Shown here: one piece after another, positions 1-11,600 of the stretch
Layout of the letters: every line of letters begins with the position of its first letter
Position numbering within the stretch: position 1 is the stretch's first letter
Assembly (NCBI RefSeq): GCF_932274485.2
Contig: NC_065886.2
Span: 44,131,501-44,195,500, forward strand
DNA: 64,000 bases
Source of the DNA: Patella vulgata
Taxonomy: Eukaryota > Mollusca > Gastropoda > Patellidae
Direction of reading: 5' to 3'
Notes under the pieces: model-generated
What the model was told of the DNA's origin: nothing
The model's database searches: none
Seen by the model: only the letters and a program-made list of their open reading frames with translations
Position numbers and translations under genes: made by a program

Positions 1-38
1 CACGACGGTAGGACGTTAAACCCCATTTCATTTCATTT
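1..38 (+). mobile_element. SINE-A 3' tail, cut by window edge
   Basis: The window opens inside the end of a SINE-A copy: the GTAGGACGTTAAACCCC block followed by the TTTCATTTCATTT tail, as in the complete copies at 33650-33989 and 34563-34934. The head lies outside the window. Confidence 0.8.
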
Positions 39-459
39 ATACGCTTTAGATATGATTAATATTCTATTGTCTAAATATATTTTGCTGTGTGCGTTTGCAC
101 CATTTTCAAATGTTTTGAAATAAACTTAATTTCAAAATCTGTAACGATTGGGTCAGATGCGGAAATTCCTGAAAGAATTTTGGGTTACAGAAGGCTGAGG
201 CGAAGGACCGGGACAAGGCTTACGGTGTAGGGAACCGACAAGCAAATTATGAAGACTACAGACGCGTTTTCCTGCTATTCCAACCTGTCGATACAGCAGC
301 TTCAATGTGGTCCAATATAGCCTACCTTAGGTGGCTGACCTGAATCCCAAACAACCAATCAGTCGTCGCGGGGTATGGGGAAATCGCCCCCCCCCCCCCC
401 AGAAGAAAATTTAACCGGTTAGGGAGAACCGCGCACCGACTTAAATAATATCATCCAGG
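39..459. other. Unannotated stretch
   Basis: No convincing coding frame. A C-tract lies near 388-401. I see no recognisable gene or repeat family in this interval. Confidence 0.5.
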
Positions 460-612
460 GGCCTATTTCACGAAATTTTAACTAAGATAAAATCCCAATT
501 TTAGTGATTTGATTACATAATATTAGATTGATTTTAGTGCTTAGCCAATCAAATTTGAAGTATCTACTAAAATTTGGATTTTATCTTTAGTTAAAATTTT
601 GAGAAACAGGCC
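460..612. mobile_element. Short MITE with ~45-bp terminal inverted repeats
   Basis: The first ~45 bases, starting GGCCTATTTCACGAAATTTT, are matched with few differences by the reverse complement of the end, starting GGCCTGTTTCTCAAAATTTT. Both arms then share AACTAA(A)GATAAAATCC. The whole is about 153 bp with no coding capacity, as expected of a non-autonomous DNA transposon. I could not define a clear target duplication, so the superfamily is left open. Confidence 0.75.
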
Positions 613-1339
613 TCTCGTCTTGTATCTCATGGGCGATCTTTTCTTCTACAACATACAGAATATCCGTGCAACATAAAATTAACTCTGGTATACAATAACA
701 GTTGCTAAGACAGGAATACAGAGTTAACAAGAAAAAGCTGTGAATCCTGTTTATGTTTTATTATTTTTTTCATATTCTTTTTACGTAATATATAGATCAT
801 ATTTCATGTTTATAATCCCCGCTAGCAAACTAATATTAACTTTGATATATTTTATAAATCTATGTTTTTAGCTTTAGTAATTGTATTCAACAGTATCATG
901 TTTACAATCAAGCAACCACACAGCTCATAAAAACAACCCATTTATGTAACAAATTTACTTACAGGAGTTAAATACGATATGAAATCAATACATAATAGTA
1001 TAAACTTTAGATGGTCATAACTTACGCTAGCATCGATTGATTTTAATAATTTTCGGACCAAGACTTCTTTATATGGCATATGTTCTGAAAATCTTTGACT
1101 TTTAATGTGGAATATTGCTCCAATCGATAGTTTAAGTCAAAAACGGAAGCAAAAGGCAGACTGTCCCTTTAAAGCAACCATAGTCAGATATAGGTATTTT
1201 TTAGAAAAAACTATAAGTTTATTTCATCAGTTTAGATGGTATAACATGGTTCTTTTTATTTATTCGTTTTTCATTAAAAGGCGAGTTCACTTTAGTTTCT
1301 CCAGTTTTGTCCACTACCATTTCCACAAGCGTCATCGCC
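613..1339. other. AT-rich intergenic DNA, nothing recognised
   Basis: Low-complexity AT-rich sequence. The longest open frame here (1105-1347, 80 codons) has no recognisable domain and a composition typical of random AT-rich DNA. Confidence 0.5.
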
Positions 1340-2068
1340 CTTTTTAATAAAGTCAATGAATTCAATACATTCACCCTCTACAATATACACCCCATTTACC
1401 GTACACGAGATGTACAGTAGACTCAGATTTTACAATATACTCACTATTTACAATACGTGTAGTATCGCATCATTTACTATATATTGGACATTTACAATAA
1501 ACATTTACAATACCCACCATTTACAATATTATACTCATTATTTATAACCATTTACAACATTACATTCGACATTTACAATATACTCATTATTTATAATACC
1601 CACCTTTTACAATACTTATTATACTCATTATTTATAATACCCACCATTTACAATATACTTATTTTTGTATAATACCTTCCATTTACAATATACTCATTAT
1701 ATATAATACCCACCATTTATAATACCCTCCATTTACAATATACACATTATTAATAATACCCACCATTTACAATAAACTCATTATTAATAATACCTACCAT
1801 TTACAATATACTCATTATATATAATACCCACCGTTTATAATACCCACCATTTACAATATACACATTATTAATAATACCCACCATTTACAATAAACTCATT
1901 ATTAATAATACCCACCATTTACAATATACTCATTATATACAATACCCACCATTTACAATATTATACTCATTATTTATAATACCCACCATTTACAATATTA
2001 TACTCATTATTTATAATACCCACCATTTACAATATTATACTCATTTATAATACTCACCATTTTAAATA
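1340..2068. repeat. AT-rich minisatellite, ~34-37-bp unit
   Basis: About 700 bp of imperfect tandem units built from CACCATTTACAATATACTC and ATTATTTATAATACC. The units differ mainly by an extra ATT after ACAATATT (34 versus 37 bp) and by alternation of ATTATATATAA and ATTATTAATAA. The left part is degenerate and the right part more regular. Open frames across it are artefacts of the repeat. Confidence 0.9.
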
Positions 2069-2499
2069 CTAAGTCTGTTTACGACTTACTTTGCCTTTTT
2101 TCCGCCGAAGTAAATCTAGTGTGTTTTCTATGAAAATAGATTGATGTCGATTCTTTTTTGCAATAGCGAACATAGTTAAGACGACGAACTCGTGAAATCA
2201 TTAAAATATGATATTTCATGATGTTCAGAGCATACCCGAGAGGATTAAATAGTTGCGCAATACAAATTTTAATATAATATGACCATCTAATTTTGATCAT
2301 GTTTATTTTATATATGTATTGATGGCTTAGTAATTAGTTTTATTTTAAAGGGGAATTATCCCTCACATGAGGAAAATAAATGTTCTTAATTCTATGTAAT
2401 TGTAATATCACATTTAAAATAAGACTAGGAGCATCTATTTTTCGAACATTTTTCGACATTACTGGAGCAAGGTATGTTTGAAAAGTCGACGTTGGCCGC

Positions 2500-2778
2500 T
2501 TTAAATTTTCGTTTGAACATCCAAGAAAAAACCTCCAGCCATAAACTTTCAACTTGGAAAACGTGCCTTTTCTTATGCTGGTCCTTTTCTATGGAATAGA
2601 CTCTCACAGTCCATGAAACAATTACTGTCTGTGGGCCATTTTAAATCTTAACTCAAAACATTCTTATTTCAAAACGCTGATCTGTAAATAATCAGTGAAT
2701 ATAAAAACCAACAAGCGCCTTAGAAACTGTTTTCTTCAGTTTAGTATAAATGACGATATTATTATTATTATTATTATG
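2500..2778 (+). mobile_element. LINE (CR1/L2-like) ORF2 C-terminal fragment
   Basis: One plus-strand frame around 2520-2690 reads GKRAFSYAGPFLWNRLSQS and, further on, FKS-stop-LKTFLF. This matches the G-x-RAFS-x-A-x-P-x-LWN-x-LP...FK-x-x-LK-x-(Y/F)LF ending common to CR1/L2-type LINE ORF2 proteins. One in-frame stop (TAA) breaks it before LKTFLF. It ends in an (ATT)n tract at 2757-2778, typical of such LINE tails. It is 5'-truncated and dead. Confidence 0.7.
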
Positions 2779-2934
2779 AACATCCCTATGGGTTACTGCA
2801 CAGTGATATAATGCCGGATCGAAAATATTTTTGTATGATTCCCCTTTAACACTTTTTGTTTTAATATCAATAATTTATATTAACCGCCTTTTCTCTTTTA
2901 AAAAGACATTTTTACGTTTATAACACTACGCACT

Positions 2935-3812
2935 ATTTGCGGGGCAGTTAAGGGTACTAGCCATGCTTCCCTCAAAGAAAGACGAAATCGACATAAATTA
3001 AAACTACTTTACAAAATCATCAATAACCTAACCCCTCCTTATCTTAAGAATCTCATAAATCTTGAACCTGCAAACAATTATTCCCTTCGTAACGAAGACA
3101 AATTAAAAGAAACTCGATGTCGTACTGAAATTTTTGTTAATTCATTTATCCCATCCAGTATAAGAGAGTGGAATAAACTCTGATATCAAAGTTCCTTTGT
3201 TTTATTATAACGGTCAGCGGAAACCTCAAATAATACATTGTAAATTACGACTTCGATGCTCTGACCTGCAGGGTCACAAATTCCTACGACATATTGCCGA
3301 CAGCCCCGCATGCCTCTGCGGTCATATATTTGAAGATCCCGATCATTACCTCCTGCGATGTTCCTTACATTCAAATGCACGAACAGAAACCATAGACAAA
3401 TTACAACATGATTTTAAAAATATAAACTGTCTTTTATTCGGCTCTACAGCCCACAGTCTTGATGTTAATTCTAATATATTTAATCAGGTCCATAAATTTA
3501 TAGATATGTCAAACAGATTCTAATATTATCTCAATCAAATAATATTTTATCTTCTCTTTTATGTATAATCTTGGCTAGTCTCTCTAACGCTGATTATTAT
3601 TAAAAAATTCTTACTGTAAATTTTCATCTATTTTATTATATCTATATAATATGTATGTGTTTGCCATTTTTAACTATGTATATACACCCTTTTTGTATCA
3701 ATAATATATATGTATATACAAATTATTTAGGGAGAGGGGTTTTACATAGGCTAAGCCTGTTCCCCAATCCCATTCAGTCAACCTGAATAAAAATATGGTT
3801 TAAAAAAAAAAA
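2935..3812 (+). mobile_element. LINE 3' end with ORF2 C-terminus and poly(A)
   Basis: A plus-strand frame (about 2943-3182) ends in SFIPSSIREWNKL, a typical non-LTR ORF2 C-terminal motif. A frameshift near 3180 separates it from the frame ending at 3523, which carries CLCGHIFEDPDHYLLRCSLH, the Cys/His knuckle (C-x-C...H...C) that ends many LINE ORF2 proteins. A 3' UTR of about 280 bp follows, with ATAAAAATATGG and a poly(A) run at about 3801-3811. It is a 5'-truncated LINE insertion, probably a different family from the fragment at 2500-2778. No exact family can be assigned without a search. Confidence 0.75.
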
Positions 3813-4332
3813 TCTATTGAAAAAATATCTCCTCTATGTCGACGTTGGTGAAAACTATCTGTTCAAAAAGGTGTTGTAAACAAAATTCTAATGGGACTAG
3901 ATACAGTTTCACCCAATTCTCCGAGACAGAGTAACATACAAATCTTATCAGGATAAAACAAATATTGGCCTACTCTTATTACGTCACTGAAGAAGATGAT
4001 CTGCAACTTCTTATCATTATTCTTGATGTATTTGTTTTTAAAAGAAAGGGGACACTGGGTCAAAGCAACCGTTTCAGATATCAAGGTTAATCGCAATGGT
4101 GTCAAACAAAATGTCTGTGCAAGTATTTTTATCACGCGGAAACGCCTCAACATTAATTGCATTTGGGTTGACACTAATGTCGGAGACTACACCAACTTAT
4201 TGTCTGCAGATAACAACCGGGTGTCCTCGGAGAACCCCGTACCTCTGGGCTCTTATATGTATCTTAGGCTTAGGTTATAATTTCTCATGTATCATTAGAT
4301 GTTGTTCTGAGACATTTTTTTTGGGGGGGGGG
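3813..4332. other. Unannotated intergenic DNA
   Basis: Overlapping short open frames lie on both strands, none with a recognisable domain. No gene or repeat was recognised apart from the G-tract at 4322-4334, which starts the next SINE. Confidence 0.5.
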
Positions 4333-4507
4333 GGCGAATGGTTAGCACGTGCGCGCTGTATCATAAGGTCTGTAATTGAGTCAACTACGCGCAAGCGAAT
4401 TATTGAAATAAAATTGAACCATGTGTTAGCCCCGAAATGACCTAGTCTGTGTCGAGTGGACGTTAAACCTCTCTCTCTCTCCCTCTCCCTCTCTCTCTCT
4501 CTCTCTC
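4333..4507 (+). mobile_element. SINE-B copy, internally deleted, with (CT)n tail
   Basis: The head (CGAATGGTTAGCACGTGCGC) matches the tRNA-like head of the longer SINE-B at 50881-51143 (reverse strand). It is joined to the conserved 3' body (CGCGCAAGCGAATTATTGAA, then GACCTAGT, then GAGTGGACGTTAAACC) and a (CT)n tail. The box B segment and the middle are missing. Confidence 0.8.
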
Positions 4508-4651
4508 GTACAATCGGCATTCCTCGATAATTTCCGATGTTTTTTACTGTATGCTTGTCCATAATGCAGGCCATTGAGATTTAGACTTAACAGTCGCGTG
4601 ATGAAGTCCGCTTTTGAGTTTGCTTGAAATATGTTAGATATCGACTATCTA

Positions 4652-4965
4652 TTAAGCATGTATTATGTAAGAGCTGACAGTTCTAGCTATACTAGTTTTA
4701 AAATTGATAATGAAAAAGGCATATATTGAAAATTTCAGTCAAATTTGCTACCGTCGTTACTATGATCAACAAAGTCCCGATTACCCATTTTTAAATTAAA
4801 TTATGAAATGGCGACCATATTTCAATCACCACTAGCTGATATTCTAAAGGGTTGATTACGGGCTTGTCATGTGAATAAATGTTTAATTAATAATTTATAT
4901 AACATTTGAAGCCAAAATAAGGACCTGCAATAGACAGATCTAGCTCTTACATAATGCATCTTTAA
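4652..4965 (+). mobile_element. TTAA-flanked MITE (piggyBac-like), whole copy
   Basis: The element is bounded by TTAA at 4652-4655 and 4962-4965. The terminal inverted repeats read GCATGTATTATGTAAGAGCT at the left and, reversed, AGATGCATTATGTAAGAGCT at the right. It is about 314 bp and non-coding. The same family recurs at 20593, 23409, 37348, 40128 and 59976. TTAA targets and short TIRs are the hallmark of piggyBac-mobilised MITEs; the assignment is by inference. Confidence 0.8.
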
Positions 4966-6213
4966 AGGAAAGCTAATAATATATGCATTTATTAGTAACA
5001 ACTATATCTATAAACTAATTTAGTTCAGCAATCATGTCAATTTACGTATGTGGGTAGAGATAATCTTTATGGTTATTAGAATATTGTATGTGGGTGGTTT
5101 CCATCTTTGTTCATTAGTGGGGCCATACTCCTCGCAGTGTTTCGTTTGGTTAGATCTAATCCCACTCAAGCACTGCTATACTCAACGCAAATTTCTGTCC
5201 CAAATTATGACTGGTCAATAGTCCGATTAATAACCAATACCTAACTGCCTAACAATATCATTCGGGGTTTAAACAGAGCTCCAAATGCATTACACTCAAA
5301 CAGTGCATAGCAGATTATTGCAGAAAAACTAATTGCGTGACAAACCAGGCAATCAAAACGGCTACCAAGTAAACGATACTGTTTGGAGACGAACAATACT
5401 TTCATCGTTTTTAATACCTTAAATCACTGTCCAAAGTTTTAGGGAAGTAATGTTGCTGAACTTAGTAGAGATTTAATTGAACGGGAAAGATAGACACACT
5501 CCCTCAAAAGCTCAAGTATCAGAGAGGGATTTCTCGGTCATTGCTTCGGGAATACGCTGTGGGCCATACCTTATTAAGGCTTATGGTTACCAATACTAAC
5601 ACAATTTTCAAAACCTATTATTCAGAACTGAAATCTTCCAATGAAATGTCTCCTACAGTACACAATTTCCCAACGATTTCGAATTTCTATGATAAGAAAC
5701 ACAAAATTGTTGATTATCGTATGTATGTATTGGCTGTATCTACAATGTAATTTATCTCTCTCATACTTTTCAATATATTTAAATTTGTATATTCATGGAA
5801 AATGGGTCTATTACTGTTGGGTTTATTATGTGTGTTCTTCAATCCACAGTCTATAAATAAATACTTTTGATCAAAAATAAAGTAAAATCTAGATCTAAAT
5901 TAAATTTTAGTTTTAATTAGATTATGTTTGTTTTAGCATATATTTAGTAACACCTTGAATACTCACCTTTCGCTATTTATTTTTAGCTCCAAACATATTT
6001 CGAACTGATTTACCACTTACCGGTGTGTATTTCCTAGATAATTACAGAGTTTGTTTTCAAATGTAATATAAAGTGAATAAGGTTAAAGGCCCACCCACGT
6101 CCAATTTCACCCGGTACAAAAATAAAACTCGATGAAGCTTTTATAATATTGAGAAATCTAATGTAATAGAAACACACGTGAAGAATAATTATGACGTTAG
6201 ATTCATGTTAATT

Positions 6214-6219
<6 letters not shown>
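4966..6219. other. Intergenic DNA, nothing recognised
   Basis: AT-rich. Two overlapping short frames near 5541-5856 show no domain. A (GT)n(GA)n microsatellite begins at about 6215. Confidence 0.5.
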
Positions 6220-6261
<42 letters not shown>

Positions 6262-6400
6262 GGGGGTCATTTGAACGTTTGACCAAATCTAAGTACACGA
6301 ATTCTATATTTGATTGGCAAAGCAGTACTATTGAAGGTTGTTCCCAACCTGGTTATGTGGTGCTTCATCTATCCATACAACAATAATATGCTTACCAAAA
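6220..6400 (+). repeat. Dispersed repeat E with (GA)n start
   Basis: A (GA)n run followed by CATTTGAACGTTTGACCAAA and, later, ATGTGGTGCTTCATCTATCC and ATATGCTTACCAA. The same blocks occur in reverse orientation at 16413-16590, again next to a (CT)n run. This is a two-copy family within the window, possibly a SINE-related 3' body. Confidence 0.7.
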
Positions 6401-6536
6401 GGAGCTAACATAATAGTGGGGTAGCTTGTTGGGTAACTCTAGTAGATAAAATTAAGAGGGTGTACATTGGAAGTTCTGAGTTCTACTAAGACTGAATGTA
6501 GAAACGTAGCTAACGTTTGTGGATACCTCAAGTAGA

Positions 6537-6628
6537 GAAAGGTATCAGGATGTACATTGGGAGGTCTGAACTCTACGAAGAAAGGTACCAGGATGTACAT
6601 TGGGAGGTCTGAACTCTACGAAGAAAGA
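6537..6628. repeat. 43-bp tandem duplication, ~2 copies
   Basis: The block beginning GAAAGGTATCAGGATGTACA and ending CTGAACTCTACGAA occurs twice in tandem with one difference (TATC versus TACC). A weaker relative lies upstream at about 6458-6520. Confidence 0.8.
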
Positions 6629-6740
6629 GCGTAGAAATGTCGCCACTAAGAGTCTTCTGGTGTAGCCTGCAATGTACTAATAACATTTGTTCAACAAATA
6701 CCATGAGGAGGATCAGATACGCTAACTCTTCCTTTTTCTG

Positions 6741-6940
6741 GAGGGCGGTGGACCGAATGGTTAAACGCGTGTGCGTTAGATCACAAGGTCTACCATTCAG
6801 TCAAGGAGTGTGGTTTCGAATCCCCGCTTGTATCTGTTCAATCCAGTGGGTTTTCTACGGGTCCTCCAGTTTCCTCCCATTTCCAAAGACCCCTACGCGA
6901 AATCAAATTATTGATATAAATTTTATTCGCAAATATGTAT
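6741..6940 (+). mobile_element. SINE-B copy
   Basis: A tRNA-like head (GGACCGAATGGTTAAACGCG, box A type) and a box B-like GGTTTCGAATCCCCGC are followed by the family's middle block (TGGGTTTTCTACGGGTCCTC, CAGTTTCCTCCC, AAGACCCCTACGCGAAATCA). The (CT)n tail is absent, so the 3' end is lost or diverged. Confidence 0.8.
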
Positions 6941-7310
6941 CAGGGGTGTCACCTTTAACTTCATCTGGAAGCTCCATGTGCGTTTGTTGACACGAACTCT
7001 GTTATGCACCTGTGGTCTAGATTGTTCCCAAATGTACTACGCTTTGATTTTCAGAATTAAGTAATAATAATATAACCCAGATACAGGTCAGGGTATTTAA
7101 GTACAAGAAGTTATAGACTAAACAATTTATGTCTCTATTAAAGTATGTGTAGGTGATAATAGGGAAAGGGACCGTTATGTTGTAAAATTATAACTTCCCG
7201 AATATAATTATATAATCCATAACAGTCATATATTAAAATCAAATGTTATTTTCGTTCCATTAATTTCTAACTTTATTTTGACACCCGCATATTAATGGAA
7301 GATGTTTTAT

Positions 7311-7538
7311 GTAGGCCGGTTGGGGAGGTTCGGGAATTTCCGGCGTTGGCAATGGCCGGTTTATATAAATGAGTATTTTGGGGAATACTAACCCTAACTC
7401 TTTTTAGAAGATTGAACTTGGATCCTATTTAACTTATACTCCTTTTAAAAGGGTTAGGGTTAGTATTCACCAAAATACTCATTTATAAAGCGGCCGTTGT
7501 GAACTCCAGAAATTCCCGAACCTCCCAAACCGGCCTAC
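7311..7538. mobile_element. Foldback MITE, ~95-bp arms, telomere-like internal motif
   Basis: The left arm starts GTAGGCCGGTTGGGGAGGTT and the right arm, reversed, GTAGGCCGGTTTGGGAGGTT. The arms pair over about 95 bp with scattered differences around a ~40-bp spacer. TA dinucleotides sit just inside both ends (7312-7313, 7536-7537), compatible with a TA target. Each arm carries CTAACCCTAA, the (TTAGGG)n telomere motif in short form. No coding capacity. Confidence 0.8.
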
Positions 7539-8661
7539 AATTTGCTTCTCAACCTTATTAATGTCGCCATTCTTGATTACACAGCCAATCAAAGGTCTCG
7601 ACAGCTTTATAAACGATTACGCTAAATTTTCTGTTTCACGGATTTTGATAGGTGGATTTATTTGGAGTAAGCCCCGTTTTTGGATTCAAAGGACACAATT
7701 CGATGGATGACAATTATTGCTGATAAGCGATGTTTCGATTAGGATCCTCTCGTCTTTGTAAGCCACGAGAAGCCTTGTCCAAAATGTCGTTCCATATTAA
7801 ACAGTAATTTTATAGAATTGTGTCCTATGTAATTAAGTTACTAAATGTCATTGAAACAGGTCTGTTAACCTATTTCTGTCAAGCTACTTTTAAGTCCAGT
7901 AAACAAAAAATCTATTAACTTGCTTTTGATAAAAGATATTAATTCGTTCGTACAACAACAGCGATCCCGAGAGGCAGACAGCGTAATTAAAATGCCATAG
8001 AAGCCGTGGTCATTTTAACCTGCATCCTCTAACTTCCAGCATACGAAATGGGTGTGCAACACGTGAACGAAGTCTCAATTCTCCTTGGGTAACATCCCCG
8101 AGTGACTGCCTTCAACCTGGCTCAGATCTTGCTGAAACGCTTGCCCAAGCTACACGGTGTTCCATCCCTGTGTAATAGCCCACGACCCTCATTCTGACAA
8201 CATTTTCCATCAGGACTGTAAGTGGCCCTCCGAATGCGAAATCAGAAAGAAATTTCTAAACGTTTCGTCATCTATTGACAAAGCGGATGTGGTGGTCACA
8301 GAAAATGCAATGTTAACGGATAGGACAATAAATAAGCCACAGTTTCATAAACGTATTGAATGAATCCCCTCGAAATGGTTTAGTACAGGCTATACTGGAT
8401 TTGAATATTTTTGTTATGTAGTTACCCCGCATTGTCTTTTATATAACGGACTGTTAAAAAATGACAACTGTCTGTCGTTTGGATGTGATGTGCAATGAAA
8501 TCTACATAAACGGTGTCTGGAGTGGTCAACTTGAAATGTTAACGATCTTTTATACAATCGAATTTATTGTCATTTTATGGCTATGTATAGCTTGATGCCT
8601 TGTGTCTTTCAGATAGATAAAACTTCAAGCTTTAAATGTATATATATTTTATTCATTATAG
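7539..8661. other. Region upstream of the symporter gene
   Basis: No coding exon is recognised. The frame at 8157-8363 has no recognisable domain. Any promoter or 5' non-coding exon of the symporter must lie here or further left: the sequence TTCATTATAG just before 8662 resembles a splice acceptor. Confidence 0.45.
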
Positions 8662-11600
8662 GTGACACGCCATGACTCGCCAGTCAGAGATGATCGTTAT
8701 TGCCCTCGTCGCCATTTTCCACCATTTACCGGAAGTACGAACACAGCTTAGCAACGAAGGATGTCCCGCCAATATCACGGTTAGCAACGTGACAGATGGG
8801 TAAGTTTGATTTAATCGCGAACAAAGAATCGAATAAAACCTTTAATTGAAATGTGATTGTGGCGTAATGAATATAGATAGTGGCATTAGAAAATAATGGA
8901 AGGGGTGACGTGTTATTAATTGTATTGGATAACAGAAATAGGTTCATCAGCAATTTATGATCGGGCCAATATCTCAGTGTGTTGAAAAGATTAATCACCG
9001 ATCCGAAAGATCTTTAGATAGTAGGTTTAAATGTCTATCACCCTCTTAGTAGGGGAATAAAAAATGACACTACCGTTGGCACCAGTTCTATACCATGGTT
9101 TATTGTGTAGAATGGCTAATTCTCACAATTTAGTTATGCAGTTTTTTACTTACATCCTTGCTCTTAAAAATAGTATTGGTCATCCCTTAGTTCAGAAAAT
9201 ACAGTACAAATGTTTGTTAGGTTCGTGAACTCAAAACAAGAGAGATTGTATTAGGTGTTTCAGGAAGAGTAAGAATACCTTGCTTCCTGAAATACTGGAG
9301 AACAATTATGGTCTATCCGTTAGTGCTGGCTCACTGCCCAGAAGGTCTCGGTTACCCCAGCCTGGTTTCCCGTTGTCAGTGCTCAAAGACAGGCTCTGGC
9401 AAGGAACAGAGCCTAGTTTGCATGGGATGAAGGCCGAGGTTCCGGATATATCTTTGGCGCTCACGTAAAATAACCCATGTCAGAATTCGCCGCAGAGTTG
9501 GTGCAAATGTCCCCAATCTGATTAAAACACAGATCCTATTTCGTTTTGTTTCCTATAGTTCAAAATTTCGTTTTACTTGCCCTTACTACACTAAGAATCT
9601 GGAAGAGTTGTCATATAACCTGTGTTCTGGGTGATGTGAGGGATTAGCCAATGAAACGGTCCGTTACGGCGTGAGGTGTACAGAACTGTGCGTAATCGAC
9701 AAGAAACATCAACGCTGATTGGTTAATCAAATGTCTGGAATCATAGGGTCAAAAGCCGCTTAAATGACCTTTGACTCGACCTTCCACTATCTTCATGTAG
9801 TGTAGGCAATCGAAAGTATAAAAAAAGAAATGAAATATAGATCTGTATTTTAATCAGATTGAAATGTCCCCCATAGCACACTGGGTGGTTTTAAACCGTC
9901 TTCATTCGTCAGGTTGGGTCATGGAAATAGGACTTTAAACCCTTTCATTTTCTTTAGAGTTATTTAGACCACAGAATAATTAGTACTGAGTATCTAATTC
10001 CAAACCAACACAGACCATTACAAAAATATGACAAAAGACGAACAAAATCTTTTAACATACATACAAAACAGGTAGCAAACCATTATTCAGAAAAAAAACA
10101 CGTTTATAATATTAAGGTTCCTTCAAATAAGAAAACCATGGTATCTTGTAATCGAATCTTACCCACAATAAACTAAACCAGGTGAACAATGCGTAACAAT
10201 ATACTATTATTAAAAACGACACGTTTTTAGCATTAAATAAATGGTCATTTTTATATTATAGGTTCCTTCAAATAAGAAAACCATGGAAATATTGTAATCT
10301 TACCCGAAAATAACTAACGCATCAAATTATGACACTGGAGCAATATATGGATAATACAAATATCATTTGTCAGTTACCATAACCCATTAGTCCACTACAG
10401 AAACCATTCCTATTGCAGACTTATTCCTACTGAAGATCTATTGGTCTTGATAGTCAAGTACACACACACACCAAATCCTACTTATAACTACGATATCATA
10501 GTAGTGAAACGATTGAATCGATTCATTGCTATTAGTATTAGTAAATATAAATGTTTGGGTTTTCCTTGTCAGTAGTGACTTCGTAAGGAACCGTGTTGGG
10601 ATGAGACAAAAAAAAAAAACGAGCTCCCGTTTACACGCTTGGCAGTTTGAATTGCGGCTTTCAGGGCAAACTTCCCCTATTGGCACTAGCCCACTGCTTT
10701 ACGTATGCCCGTTTTCATTAGCCCGATCGGTGGAGAAAATTGGTACGTTAAACTTAAACCCCATTTCATTTCATGTTTTCAATGGGATTTTCTTCTATGA
10801 CTCAAGCAAATTTGATGTGGGGGGGGGGGGGGGATTCTAAAGAGTTAATCAAATCTGACGCAGTCAATGAAATATTTTTATCCATTTAAAGTAACGCCTG
10901 GAGTCTACAAGTTTTCTGAAATAAATAACAACGAATTTCTTCTCTTCACCATTTGCAATAGAATGTGGAGAAAATATTAACATCAATTTACAGGACATAA
11001 GCATTAAACTAAATTTTATCAGTCCCACGTGTCACACTACAATCAAAACAAAAAGTTGCAATTAGAAGATTTCCTTCAATACATAGTGATAATATCACCA
11101 GAATCTTTACGGTGGTCATTTGACAAATTATTATACTTGGATCATGCTAATCTAGAATTATCACTATACCACTGAGTTTCTTTCACCTAGTCAGTGGTGC
11201 AGGACTGTGGTCCTGGCAAGGACATTTGTGTAGTCGTTCCGATGGGACGAAACCCCAAGGTCCCGTGTATACATTGGCGTGCACGTAAACGATCCCTTGG
11301 CGGTTGTAATTCGGTGTAAGGGTAGTCCATGGTGCCGCTGCACGGGCAAAATTTCCTTCATAGCATGGCGTATGCCTGTCTTCGTTAGCCAAAGTGGAGC
11401 AGAACATAGGACGTTAAACCACATTTCATTTCATTTATTAGACCACTGCACTTGGTAATTCAAGGTTTAAATTTATTGCCCTGGACTGTTTTTTTTTTTT
11501 ATTTCAGAGGGAGATTGGGTGGTCGATAGGTCTAATAGTTTTGTTTCATTACCCTGGTGGTATGTTTCCGGGTTCTTCGGTTTCCGCCGATTGTTAAAGA

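Noticed and set aside
4275-4574. Arg-Glu repeat protein frames (also 16230-16643)
   Set aside because: The RERERE runs are translations of (CT)n/(GA)n SINE tails.
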